A stretch of DNA of 64,000 bases, taken from the NCBI GenBank assembly GCA_015956445.1, contig WIUZ02000020.1:372001-436000 (forward strand), in the 5' to 3' direction. The notes beneath the pieces are model-generated. The model saw only the letters and a list, made by a program, of their open reading frames with translations, was not told the DNA's origin and ran no database searches. The stretch is from Thelephora terrestris. Taxonomy: Eukaryota; Basidiomycota; Agaricomycetes; Thelephorales; Thelephoraceae. Positions 32,934 to 44,714 of this stretch are shown piece by piece (the stretch's first letter is position 1; every line of letters begins with the position of its first letter). Both the position numbers and the translations under genes were made by a program.

Positions 32934-34488
32934 ATGAACACCTCGCCCGCATCGCGCCCGTCGTTGGATACACTCGGCTTTGATATCCTCATTATCATCT
33001 TCAAGGGGCTGGATGCCCTCGATGTCGTTCGAGTTGGAATGGTGAGCAACATCCCTGGCGGTTTCTGGCATCGCCTCACCGGCCCGGATTAGACCAACGG
33101 GGCTCTCCATGAGCTAACGAAAGAACATCGAATCTGGTGGGACCAAACTCGGAACTGGTTCAAGAAAAACCCTGTGCTCAAGCTCGCCGCATCTCAGCTG
33201 AATTTGTCACATGTTGACGACCTGAGGAATTTCGCTGTACGACAGTCCAGGATGCGTTTGCGCTGGGGTCAGGGTGACTATGAGCCGGTCGAGCGTTATA
33301 TTTCTTGCGAGGGGTTACCGGATCGCGCTCGCGCATGGCTAATGCCCGGAGGGAATTCCATTCTCTGCGCATCGTACAAGGGAGACCTGACACTTCATCG
33401 GATTTCACCCGGACCTCACCCCTCTGTCGAACCGGTTCCGTTCGTCAGCTATTCGGTGGGGGCCGCCCAGGCTTATCACGATTGGATGGCATTGCTTCGA
33501 ACGACCTCGCCTTATCCTATCTTTGCATATGCAAGTGGAAGCAGGTATACTCCTCGTTATATCTTCTGTAAAAACTCATTCACACATGTGCCTATAGGCT
33601 TCATCTCATTTCTATTGACCACGGGAATGGGAGAATATTTCCAGAACAAGTTGTTTCGCCCTTTATAAAACTCCGCAATCCACTTGTGCGGGGTCATAGC
33701 CGTGTGCTCATCTATATGTCTACCCACCCATTGGACACCGTTGCGGGTAAGACAATTGTGGTCATCCACCTCGATTACCCGGGGACAACACTCGAAATTC
33801 TACTCCCTCCTGCACAGGGTAGCGAGATTACATCAGTATGTTTTCCCTAGTCCGCGTCAACCACCACTCCCAGTTAACCTTGGCAAAGTATGACATATCC
33901 CTCCCAAGCCCGAGTGTTGTAGTCGCCCTTTTCCGTCGGGAAGATTCGTCGCGGTTGTACGAACTTCCGGATTTCTCAACATTGAAGCGGGGAGTGAATA
34001 CCCTTCGAGAACCACCTCGCATCATAGCCCTCCCGGCTCCTTCAATCGGCGGATATCGACTAAATAATGCTTACCTCGGGGGCGATATCCACGACCAGAG
34101 CTCAAATCCCCCCATTCACCTCCACATCAACCATGACTGGGACCATGATGCTGCCCCCAGGTTGCTAACTTTGAGGGTAGATCCCTCAGCGCCCGGCCTC
34201 CCCGTTACAGAAGTGTTGCAACTTATCACATCCCGGCGCCCCATTATTGTAGCGATGGAAGAAGGTGTAATATTTTTCCGGGGCGGGACAGTGAGTGATC
34301 CTTGGATATACCTTGTTGTACCTGTTGGTGAACCGGAGTGGGATCGGATGAGCATACTGAAGCTTCGCATACCCGCGGGATTATCTAGGTCCAGGGTAGA
34401 CGCGTTGACGCCGAGTTTTGACCTCGCCTCTGGGAGGATGTTGTTCATAAACTTTGGCAACCGGATTGCCATGATAGAAATACTGTAA
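32934..34488 (+). CDS. F-box domain protein
   Basis: Four exons, 32934-33041, 33093-33544, 33598-33835 and 33874-34488; 470 residues. The N-terminus is an F-box (LDTLGFDILIIIFKGLDALD, then VVRVGM and HELTKEHRIWWD), the Skp1-binding part of SCF ubiquitin ligases. The long remainder resembles the loose beta-rich region of agaricomycete F-box proteins (ARAWLMPGGNSILCASYKG, LLTLRVDPSAPG, GVIFFRGG), which may form a propeller that selects substrates. The F-box is split by the first intron, as is common in these genes. It lies between the lectin pair and the 583-residue protein gene, all on the plus strand. Confidence 0.7.
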
Positions 34489-34962
34489 ATCATTGGTGTA
34501 ATCGATATCCCTTGGCTGTTGGTAGAATTATGGTCGTACTCTGCAATGACTTCTCCGTCCATTCTTTGAAGTCGCGAACCACATGAATGGCTATAGCCAG
34601 AGCCGAAAGAAAATGAGTGGCCGTGAGAAGCCGTGAGACCGGGCCGGTAATTTCTGAACCGGGTGGGACGGGCGTCTGTCCCAATCAGGATGTCAATGGA
34701 CGACGTGGACAATGCTCATCCTCCCCGTCGCTCAAGCGCTCATGTCCGACTTTGTTCTGCAATAGATATAAGCCAGGAGCTTTCGACTGAGACATCCACA
34801 TCACCAAGCTAGCCTTGTGATACCCTCTTGCGCAACTGCGACGATCCCTTCTACGCTTTGCTTACAGCGGCTCAGATATTTACCCAGGTGCGTTCCAATA
34901 GTCTTGTGCGCCTCGGTCCTAAGACTCAAACAAAGTTCAGCCCTACTTGAACGACCTGCGCG
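34489..34962. promoter_or_regulatory. Upstream region of the 583-residue protein gene
   Basis: TATA-like GATATAAGCC near 34765 precedes the ATG at 34963 by nearly 200 bases. No gene is seen. Confidence 0.4.
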
Positions 34963-36714
34963 ATGTCCCCCGTTATTCTTGAGGTTGATACTTCGCCAGT
35001 GTTCACCTTCCTCGCACCCCCATCTCCTCCCAAAAAGAAACGGGCCTCGGTCAACGACACGTTCCGCACCCCCACTTCGTATGTACAGCCCTCTCGTGCC
35101 ATCCTGGCCTGGGTCAGCGACGTTCATCCCGGATCGCCCGCACCGATTACTCCCACGTCCGGAGTTCCTGTCCCTCGTAGCACCTCATTCGTCCATTCTC
35201 CCCTCCTCCATGCTTTCCGCCACTCTTCCCTCGACTGTGCGAATTCCTGTAGTCAGTCCGTCGGTTCCATCAGAAAAAGAATCACGTCCGCCTCTTTTCT
35301 CCGCCTGGTCGATCCCCCCCGAACTCCCGCTCATCCCGTCCCCGCGACCCCATTCCTTGACGATGCCAAGGTCGACCTGAAGGCTTTCGGATACGCGTCA
35401 GCTTTTGTTGACATACCTGTCTCCACTCCAATCACCCCGGAAATTTACAAGCCGAAGCTGATGACACGCATTCCCAGTCGTCACGAGATTATTGGGTCTT
35501 CTCTCCCTACCACACCCCCTCCCAAGTCCAAGGCGCCCGGCATGTTCAAGCGCTTACTCAGCACCAGGTTCAAACCAAAATCCCAGGGCCAAACCAATAG
35601 AGCAGCTGAGAATGAAGATGCAGGCAACTCTGATTCTGCATCCGATTTGCGCAGTGCACACCGAACATACGCCGAAGGCTCTTTTATTGTAGTTGAGAAG
35701 CAGAAACGAGAGTTATATGCGGGTGTTTTACCTTCTATTGCGAAGCAGGAAGCCCAGATACGTCAAAGAGTACACCCCGAGTTTGACGTCCAAAGAATTG
35801 TGGAGGGAAAGGCCATGCAGGAGGAGCATGCTATCAGGATCAACGTGGTAGATGAGAAGAATGGCGTTGAGGGCATCGGGATCGCTTGCCGAGGTAATCT
35901 GGTGGGGAATTGGTGGAACCAGGAGGAGGAATGGGAATTCGCTCATTTTCTGCCCCCCACTAATGTTCCGCTCAGCGCCCAGTATCCCGATGCAGAGGGT
36001 TGGATTACATATAACCACCTCAAAGAACTCGAAAGAGACGGCTCCTCAGAATTCTACTCCCTCCCCTCAAGCGACCATACGGATTCGTACCACTCTCGTC
36101 CTTTGTTGGTTACAGATGAGGCTGAACAGCTTGCTCGCGGTTGTGCCATGAGGTGCTCGTCGGTTGCCGGCTCCATCGTCCTTCCCTCTCCATCTGCGAA
36201 ACCTTCCAACATCCTATTGGCCGTCCCTTCGCGACCAAAACGAGGCAGGCACCTCAAGCCCGGTTTTCTCAAGGATGTGCTTGCGGTTCCTCCGACACCC
36301 ATCACCCCCTCCGCCTATTCTCAGATATCCCGCCCCCCTCGTAGTCCAGCTTGTGCAACGCGATTCATCGTCAATACCTCCGCGAATCCAGACTCCGTCC
36401 GGCCTAAGAAAATTAGCCTTCGTCGAAGGCAACGGAAACCTGTTCCACCCCCATTGGAGATCATTCCCATCTGTTCTGTGAACAAGTTGGCCGTGAACTC
36501 TTATCCTGAGGAAGACCATAGCAAGATGTTTCTGGGAAACTCCTCTTCCGAACTGGAACCCTATGTGATGACCTCTCGGTGGTCGAGAGACACCACTGCT
36601 CTAGAGTTGCCACGAGGCGTGGCTAAAAAAGCGAACGGCTTCGCTTCGGTGGATGGTCCGAAGAAGTCGAGACGCTTGGGGGGGTTCTTCAAAAAAGGGG
36701 AGAAAGTTTTCTGA
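34963..36714 (+). CDS. Serine/proline-rich hypothetical protein, paralogue 1
   Basis: Single exon, 583 residues. No known domain is recognised. The N-terminus has SPVILEVDTSPVFTFLAPP then PPKKKRASV, a likely nuclear-localisation-type basic patch. Many S/T-P sites follow (RTPAHPVPATPF, VSTPITPEIYKP). A central, better ordered acidic region contains GNWWNQEEEWEFAHFL. The tail is basic (KISLRRRQRKPVPPP) and ends KKSRRLGGFFKKGEKVF. The paralogue at 59230-60978 shares all of these blocks in the same order, so they are conserved and not random low complexity. The S/T-P density suggests regulation by CDK/MAPK-type kinases. Function unknown. Confidence 0.75.
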   Translation: MSPVILEVDTSPVFTFLAPPSPPKKKRASVNDTFRTPTSYVQPSRAILAWVSDVHPGSPAPITPTSGVPVPRSTSFVHSPLLHAFRHSSLDCANSCSQSVGSIRKRITSASFLRLVDPPRTPAHPVPATPFLDDAKVDLKAFGYASAFVDIPVSTPITPEIYKPKLMTRIPSRHEIIGSSLPTTPPPKSKAPGMFKRLLSTRFKPKSQGQTNRAAENEDAGNSDSASDLRSAHRTYAEGSFIVVEKQKRELYAGVLPSIAKQEAQIRQRVHPEFDVQRIVEGKAMQEEHAIRINVVDEKNGVEGIGIACRGNLVGNWWNQEEEWEFAHFLPPTNVPLSAQYPDAEGWITYNHLKELERDGSSEFYSLPSSDHTDSYHSRPLLVTDEAEQLARGCAMRCSSVAGSIVLPSPSAKPSNILLAVPSRPKRGRHLKPGFLKDVLAVPPTPITPSAYSQISRPPRSPACATRFIVNTSANPDSVRPKKISLRRRQRKPVPPPLEIIPICSVNKLAVNSYPEEDHSKMFLGNSSSELEPYVMTSRWSRDTTALELPRGVAKKANGFASVDGPKKSRRLGGFFKKGEKVF

Positions 36715-38799
36715 CTGCGGTGAACATGCGAGACAGGTTCTCCTTTGCGTGTATTTTCAAAACCACATTTATATTTCATTTTCACTTGTCACGCTTCGGT
36801 CGCCCTCATTGTTTATATTCTAGTCACGACGTTCTACGACCCTCGACGTTTCGGTACGACGGGCCACGCTATGAGTGTTTTTCACCCCAGTCGATCCTGT
36901 ATCATTACTGTAAAACTTGCATTTCCTGATCGCTCCAACCTGCCGTTGTATCTTTTAGTTCTCCACGGCTTGCCTGGTGATTATTTGATTAATTACCGGT
37001 GTGGTCGTCCGCTGTGCGAAACGAGTTGCCCCGTAAGCGAAACCCTGGTGAATACCTCCCCCGTTGAAGGTGATCCTGACCACTTCTGGTACGTCGAACT
37101 CACCTCAGGCTAGCTACCTTCACTCACGATCAGGAGAAGCGGTACTGGGAACGTCCCTGGAAAGTCCAGATCGTTCCCGCCAGCGCGAGGGCTGAGAAGA
37201 ACCCCCACGGCACCAAGGGTAATCGCCTCAAATTCAGCCACATCCCAGCCTTGTTCTCACCCACTCGCTCACGGTCATCATTCACGCTAGTTACAGTCCG
37301 CTGGCGCACGGCACTACACGTTACCCCGACACAGTCATTGTGGCTTCACAGATCGTTCTGTATATATATATGATACGTGGGTGTGTCCCCGCTCGGTGGC
37401 CCAAGGCACTCGGCGTTCTCCCAGATTTTTGCACGAGGTATACGGGAAGGGCAGGGGCAGGCAGCGCTACCGTTTCCGGGTTTCCCTGCACGAAACCCAG
37501 GCTTGACTGGTGCGATCTTCAAGGTCCACGATGACTTTGAGAGTCGACAATTTCTGGTGATCCAGTGGCGGTCATAAAAACCAAGTCTCGGGGTTCCAAT
37601 TAGCTTCACCATAGAATTAATGTCATGGGTTATTCAAAAATTTAAATGTCAGGGGCTGCAGCGTCTGCTGACCTGCAAGTACAGGTTGAGCGACAGACCT
37701 AGTACTCATTTGACCCCCGTTCGCGCCTCTCCTTGACTCGTTATTAGCACGTTCGATTCACCAAGTGTTATGTAGGCATCCCCGCCTCAGACTAGATTAC
37801 GGGGTGCTAGCCGATGGCAGGTACATCACGGTTAGAGTCACTGAAGCCTCATCACTGGGTCGTGGCTTACGAGGAAATTTTGTCGCCGAGTCTACAACCC
37901 CAGCAAATCGGAAATTGGGACTCGGCATCCTAGGATTACGGATGATGCCGGCGCCGGGTCTCCCAGCACGACTCACTTCCGTTACATATCAAACCGATCC
38001 CCGGAAACAACACGGCGCATCCCTGGCGGTAATCTCGGGTCCCCTACAGCCCAGAAGACCCTGAGTATATGAATTCTTCACCTGCTAAGAAGCCAATGTG
38101 CAAAAACGGCCGATGTCACAATGCCGAAGTGCCACGTCCTACGGCCATCGAAACAAGATTTTGGGTCCGAAAAAGGCCTGTCGGAACGCAAAGAGTTGTA
38201 CAACGTTGTAGGGCTCTGTGGACGGACATCGATGCGTACTGGCGAGAATACGAGTTCTCGAAGACCCGCGGGAGATTTTATAATGCCAACTTACTACGGA
38301 CCAACAGATCGATTCCCCTCACACATTGTTCACCGATGCTTCCAAGCTCAGACATATGCATAAGGCCTTAAGGTCAGAGGACACCTCTCAGACAACGCGC
38401 GGACAGCCCCCTATTCCCGGACCGATCCGGTATGACCTTCCTTTGTGATCAGTGAAGCATTTTTGGGTTGCCTGCCTGTCTTCCGAGGTTGCGAAATTCA
38501 TGAACGCCTTAATTAACCGCATTGGATTCAGCGCTCCGGCATAGCCTGGCGGGTTTCCGCTCTGCTGATCTGCCTGGACCGGGAACCGAGCGGTTATGCC
38601 GCCGCGTGATGGCCTCGCAAATTCGTGTACAAGGACTAGGGCGGCATCTCTCGACTCTGTGGCTGTGAGCAGTTGCTCTGGATCTGAACCATAATATCTC
38701 GGCGGTTCTTTCTTCACGTGCCCATCCTGCCACACAGACACGATTCGTTATAAGCATAGTACTGGTTCATGGAATCCGAGCCACAACCTCACCGCACAC
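36715..38799. other. 2-kb gene-free interval
   Basis: Short open frames on both strands (for example 36745-37113) carry no motif and no splice-supported extension. The last 60 bases are the promoter of the first AAA gene: CGTTATAAGC at 38747-38756. Confidence 0.4.
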
Positions 38800-40601
38800 A
38801 TGTCTACTCAGACCGAACACCCCCCCTCTGTCGCGACCGCCGACCAAGATGCCCATCCTTCCCCTTCCAGTTTCGCAACGCTGATGATCACCTCCCTGCT
38901 CACGTCATCCGGCCCAACTTGGGACTTACTCAGGTTCTTTATCATCGGAGGCATCGCAGAAGTTATCCGAAGATGTTTCATGTTCATTTGGAGGAGACTG
39001 GGGGACCAGCTCTGGATCTCTGTCACGTTAGAGGAATGGGACGATAGTTACAGTGAGTCCCGCCTTGCGCTATCTCGTCCCTATACGAGCTTCACGGATG
39101 ACCATCAGATTGGTTGATGTTGTGGTTGTCGAAGAAACCTGAATGGACGCGGGCCAAGGATTTATCACTCAGCACTCACTCATTCGGAATCGGGGCCATC
39201 GCTGCATTAGTTGAGGGAGAGAAGGACGGTAACGATCAGAACAAGATCAGGTTCTTACCATCTTATGACCGGACGGCTTCTTTGTGGTACCGGGGCCACT
39301 ACGTCCGCCTGTCGAGAAGCAGGGTCTCCGAGGGGATGTGGATGAAGCAGGTTCTCACCGTGAAGTAGGTGTCCCTTCTTCTCAACACCTCTCGTCTGTG
39401 ATGATAAGTTTGGACGCCAGGATCCTTGCTCGTGACCACGAGATAGTCAACCAATTGCTGCTCGACGCGAAGAGCGCCTGGAAAATCGCAAAAGCGGAGT
39501 CGATCTTCATATACGCATACGATGCCAGGAATGAGTGGCGGCTTGTCGCTTCCCGCCCGAAGCGACCTCTCAGTTCAATCATTCTCGACACCGGAATCAA
39601 GGAGAAGGTACTTGACGACGCCAAGGATTTCTTGGATAGCAAGCAATGGTACGCGGAACGTGGCATTCCGTTTCGGAGGGGGTATCTGCTGGTGAGCGTT
39701 CCCTACAGTCACGCAAATTCGCCACGATGCCTAAACCCACGCAATGCAGTACGGGGCTCCTGGCACCGGCAAAACCTCAATAATCCACAGTCTAGCAGGG
39801 GAGCTCGGTCTCGACGTCTACATCATCTCCCTTTCCCGTTCCAACCTCGACGACAACGTACTTCAACAGCTCATCTCTGACCTTCCCGAGAAGTGTATCG
39901 CGTTGATGGAAGACATCGACGCTGCCTTCCACCATTCTCTCAACCGGGAAACGGAAAAGCCGGAAGGGACAGCTGCCGCTGAGAACAAGGAAGAAGGGTC
40001 TAAGATCACGCTGAGCGGGCTGCTCAACGCTTTGGACGGCGTTGGAGCTCAAGAGGGTCGATTACTATTTGCGACTACGAACCGGTACGAGGCCCTGGAC
40101 CATGCGTTGAGGCGGCCGGGAAGGATGGATGTCCACGTCGAGTTCAAACTCGCAAGTCAGTATCAAGCCGGCGAGTTGTTCAAGCGGTTCTATAAGCCCG
40201 AGAAAGCTGGCCCCAGAAAGGCAGAGGCGGCTGCTAACGGCGGAGAGAGTGGCAGGGATTCTGGGTATTGTACTCCTCTCCAGGGTAAGCTGGTGGAGAA
40301 CGAGGTCCCGGAGAAACCTCTCTGTTCTCGCAAGAAGGGACCAGACGCCGCGGACCTCGTGCGTCTGGGTGAGAAGTTCAAGGATCATATTCCCGACAGG
40401 GAGATCTCTATGGCTGCGCTTCAAGGATATTTGATGACGCACAAGGGTCGACCGTGCGATGCTATGGAGGGCGTTGAAGCGTGGGTACAGAATGAGATGG
40501 AGAAGCGGGAGAAGGAGGTCAAGAGCGCTGGAGAAAGTTGTACTTCACATCAGCAAGAAGGTAAAATTCATCTCTCTCGTTTTGCTCGACTCTTCATGTA
40601 A
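38800..40601 (+). CDS. BCS1-like AAA ATPase, copy 1
   Basis: Exons 38800-39052, 39109-39364, 39421-39691 and 39750-40601; 543 residues. A polar N-terminus is followed by one membrane segment (LLRFFIIGGIAEVIRR). A BCS1-type N domain comes next (WLMLWLSKKPEW, ASLWYRGHYVRLSR, ERGIPFRRGYLL), then the AAA module with Walker A GAPGTGKTS and Walker B CIALMEDIDAAF; sensor and arginine-finger region is TTNRYEALDHALRRPGRMD. A variable acidic insert (DSGYCTP) and a C-terminal helix (AALQGYLMTHKG) follow. BCS1 moves the folded Rieske protein across the inner mitochondrial membrane; fungal paralogues are numerous and mostly unassigned. The C-terminal 15 residues differ from copy 2. An alternative splice from about 40560 to 40699 would give a tail resembling that of copy 2 (TRQCTQ), so the 3' end is uncertain. 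Confidence 0.85.
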
Positions 40602-41970
40602 GTTATGTCATGAACGCCCTTGCAATCCTATTGTAACCACAAGATTTGTCCCGTCAGACCGCTGGAAATAATGACTCAATTTCGCTGATGTGATGTAGAT
40701 GCGACGCGGCAGTGCACCCAGGCACCCAGCCCTCAAAACCCTGGTGAGCGGAAAGTACTCCTCACGGCGTGTGACAATGAGAGTTGGTCCTGACTGGCCA
40801 GGCTGTGCCGTCGTGTATGCACCGGTGATGACTGATCTGACCTAATCCCGGTCGTGGTACCTGGGATGTTGCAGAACACGTTCATTACAAGACTTTAAAT
40901 ACTCCTGATGCATTGCATTCGCATCAAGGTCGATGGGGTGCCACCGAGAGAATGAATGAGTCCCAGACCGCCTGTTGGCGTTGCAGCCGACGAGTCAAAG
41001 AATACGAGAAAACATACAGAAGACAAGCTCGAGAGAACGGACTGGCAGTATCTTCCAGAGCGATGAAAGTACTGCAGGCTCGCTTACACGCTGAATGAAC
41101 CCAAGACGAAGGCGAATCTTGCGTCATGAGGGCCGGGGAAATGAGAGGAGAATGGTAAACTTAAACAAGCGGAAGATTCGAAGTCACAGGAGGTCAAATC
41201 AGTAGGGGGACACGGCGGAAAACCGACTGGACAGTGGCACTGGAAGCGCGTTGGGCGGGCCATGTGAGGAAATGGCACGTGCTTTGATCGGGGTGGCCGC
41301 TGGTCTGAATTGGGTTTGATGTCACCCAAGTTCTTGAAGACCCGTGGCTAATTTCTACACGCGACCGACCAACACCGATTCGCCCCAGTCACCTGCTGTG
41401 TGCTGCTGCTTCGAAGGTTAGACTGTAGACATGACGCTTCGGACAGCCCGCCAATGCCCCATCCTCCCGGGGCAGACTCACAGTGCCACGACGAGTCGAG
41501 ACAATCGTCACCACTCCTAGATCTCCCTCCGCCGCCCTGTTAAATTTTCACAAGCTAAACATACACAGCAAAAGGGCCAGCGTCTTCCACGGCAATGTCC
41601 GTCTCCACGGAGCCATTTCACTTCGAGATATATGGTACGAATGACTCAGCATCCCTTGATGGTCGGTGAGGCTTATCTTGATCTTACGGGATGCGGAACC
41701 CATGCAGCGGGAGTCAGATTCTGCCGGGCATTGCTGTACGATGATGGTGTCTCTTGATTCTGTGACTTTGAGCAATTTATCTTGAGCGTCGCATCACAGT
41801 TGATTTTTCCTCAAGTGGAGTCAGCAAAATCGTTGCTGCTGTGCTGGTACGAGCGTTCAATAGTGCCGTGCGATCGCCACAGATGCCCACAGTGCCCCTT
41901 TGCGCCACACAGACGCCAGCCATTATAAGCATGCTGGACCTTGGGATCCGGGCGGTATCTCACCGCGCCC
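40602..41970. other. Intergenic interval between AAA copies 1 and 2
   Basis: It may hold a remnant or alternative last exon of copy 1 (from 40699). The promoter of copy 2 is at its end: CATTATAAGC at 41921-41930, about 40 bases ahead of the ATG. Nothing else is supported. Confidence 0.4.
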
Positions 41971-43814
41971 ATGTCTACTCATACCGAAGATCCCCCCTCT
42001 GTCGCGACCGCCGACCAAGATGTTAGATTTTCACCATACAACTTCGCAATGTCGGTGATGACCTCCGTGCTCACGTCCTACGGCCCAACTTGGGACGTAT
42101 TGAGGTTCCTGGTACTCGGAAGCATTGCAGAACTTACCCGAAGGCTATTCATGCACCTTCTGAAGAAGCTGGAAAACCAGTTTTGGATGACCGTTACGTT
42201 TGAGGACGATGATGATAGTTATCGTGGGTCCCACCTTTCATTACCACTCCTCTATCAGCTTCATGGATCTTCATATAGGTTGGATGATGTTGTGGTTGTC
42301 AAAGAGACCCGAATGGGCGGATGCCAAGGAGTTACTAGTCAGCACCCATTCGTTCGGAGTCGGGGATCTCCCTTCACTGGTTGAGGCAGGGGAGGACGGC
42401 GACTCTCAGAACAAGATCAGGTTCTTACCAACTCACGATCGAACGGCTTCCTTGTGGTACCGGAGTCACTACGTCCGTCTGTCGAGGAGCCTGATACAGG
42501 AAGGGGTATACGTGAAAGAAACTCTCACAGTGAAGTAGGTGTTCTATTGCTTCCTGCGCCCCTCGTCCCCGCTGACAAGTTTTGACGCCAGGATCCTCGC
42601 TCGTGACAAGAAGATAGTTGGCCAACTATTGCTCGAGGCCAAGGGAGTTTGGAAACTCGCCAAAGCGGAAGCGATCTTTATATACGCATCTGATACGAGG
42701 AACGAGTGGCGGTTTGTCGCTTCGCGCCCCCAGAGACCTCTGTCTTCGATCATTCTTGACGTCGGAATCAAGGAGAAGATACTCGTCGACGCCAAGGATT
42801 TCTTAAGCAGCAAGAAATGGTATGCGGAACGAGGCATCCCATTCCGAAGGGGGTATCTGTTGGTGAGCCTTTCCAAGAGCCCAAAATCCTCCGCAGAACC
42901 TAACGCATGTAATGCAGTACGGGGCTCCTGGCACTGGGAAAACCTCAATAATCACCAGTCTAGCAGCGGAGCTCGGTCTTGATATTTTCACCGTTTCCCT
43001 CTCCCGCTCCAACCTCGACGATAACGTGCTTCAGCAACTCATCATGGATCTACCCGAGAAGTGCATTGCGTTGATGGAAGATATCGACGCTGCCTTCCAC
43101 CACTCTATCAATCGGGAAACGGATAAATCGGAGAAGACGGCCACCGGCGATAACAAGGAAGAAGGATCTAAGATCACCCTGAGCGGGCTGCTCAACGCTT
43201 TGGACGGCGTTGGTGCTCAAGAGGGACGATTACTCTTCGCTACTACGAACCGATACGAGGCCCTGGACCCTGCGTTGAGGCGGCCGGGAAGGATGGATGT
43301 CCACGTCGAGTTCAAACTCGCAAGTCAGTATCAAGCCGGCGAGTTCTTCAAGCTGTTCTATCATCCCGAGAAAGCTGCCCCCAAACAGCTGGAGGCCGTT
43401 GCCGACGGCGGAGAAAGCAATAGGGATTCCGGATATTTCACCCCACCCAAGGAGAAGTTGGTGGACATCGAGCTGCCGGAGGGTGAGAAACTCCTCCCTT
43501 CTGACGAGAAGGAGCCAGACACCACGGAGCTTGTGCATCTGAGCGAGAAGTTCAGGGACCATATCCCCACCAGGGAGATCTCGATGGCTGCTATTCAAGG
43601 ATACTTGATGATGCACAAGGGTCGACCGCGCGATGCTGTTGAAGGCGTTGAAGCTTGGGTACAGAAGGAGATGGCGAAGAAGGAGAGGGAAGTCAAGAGC
43701 ACAGCAGAAAGTTGTACTTCGGTTGGGACGCGGCAGCGCACCCACGGACACGCAATGCCCAAAACCCCGACGAGACCTGGGAAGCGTTCTCCGAAACCCT
43801 TGAATTTTAGATAG
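41971..43814 (+). CDS. BCS1-like AAA ATPase, copy 2
   Basis: Exons 41971-42223, 42279-42534, 42592-42862 and 42918-43814; 558 residues, the longest of the four. Domain order is as in copy 1: membrane segment (LLRFL-like, VLRFLVLGSIAELTRR), N domain (WMMLWLSKRPEWADAKEL), Walker A GAPGTGKTS, Walker B CIALMEDIDAAF, arginine-finger region ALDPALRRPGRMD. The AAA core is complete, so ATPase activity is plausible. It carries a basic C-terminal extension (KTPTRPGKRSPKPLNFR) absent from copies 3 and 4. Exon borders are at homologous positions in all copies, showing descent by tandem duplication. Confidence 0.85.
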
Positions 43815-44714
43815 TTTCCCCGCCCCGACCCAATACCCCCGTATCTAGAGTAGCGGTAATGATAATGACGGCGAATGTATTATGTCCCCTCTCAGGCCGA
43901 AGGAAGTAGTGCAGGCAGAAAGGTCGCTTGTTGACTCCGAGTCCCACACCCCAATGTCTGCGGGAGACCAGGGTAGGATTTATGTGCGTGAGGCTGGTCA
44001 CCAGACTCGCGGGATCGCCATGCGTGAGCAACGACCAGTACCAGTGTACATTTCGCCGTGTATATTATGACACGGCTCCGCCAAGTCACTCCGGGTGGGT
44101 TGACGTTCGAAGCATCCGTCGGACGGTATGAGCCATCATCATGGACAGAGACGAGCGGACCTGTAAGCGCGATCCAGAGTCGATGACGGAATTTGCGACG
44201 ACGGTCCGGCGGACCGGTTTAGCCGTGTGTTGAACGAATCAAATCCCCTGAGGTTTCCCTCGGGCCTGGTCACCACATGCACGGTGAAAAACCCGCCATC
44301 TTTCCACAATGACGCTGGTCCCGCCCAGCAACACGAAAAACGGTTATTCAGAGATTTCTTTTTAGTCAGTGAGGTATTTTTCGATTTCCTACTAATCTTC
44401 CTGGGCTGCGGACTTCCCTCAATTCCATCGCATTCAGCGTTCTGGCATACTTTAGCAGGATTTTCTTCGTCAATCCACTCTGGATTGTGAACCGCGCAGC
44501 CGTCTAATTGCGAGGCCACTGTCACCATGAATTCCTGTTCACGGGCAATATATATATATATATCGGTTTTGCCTTTGGCCGTGAGTTATTGATCTTGAAC
44601 ACTGAATCAAACCCCACGCTCTTTCTTCACGTACTGGGCCCACGGCTTTCCGCCGCATGGCAAACGCCAGCTCGTTATAAGAATGCTGGACCGTAGGATA
44701 ACCTCAGCACACCC
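43815..44714. other. Intergenic interval between AAA copies 2 and 3
   Basis: No gene supported. It contains a (TA)n run near 44550 and the promoter of copy 3, CTCGTTATAA at 44671-44680, about 35 bases ahead of the ATG. Confidence 0.4.

Noticed and set aside
36745-38371. Several 60-120 residue frames
   Set aside because: No recognisable motif, overlapping on both strands, no promoter or intron support.
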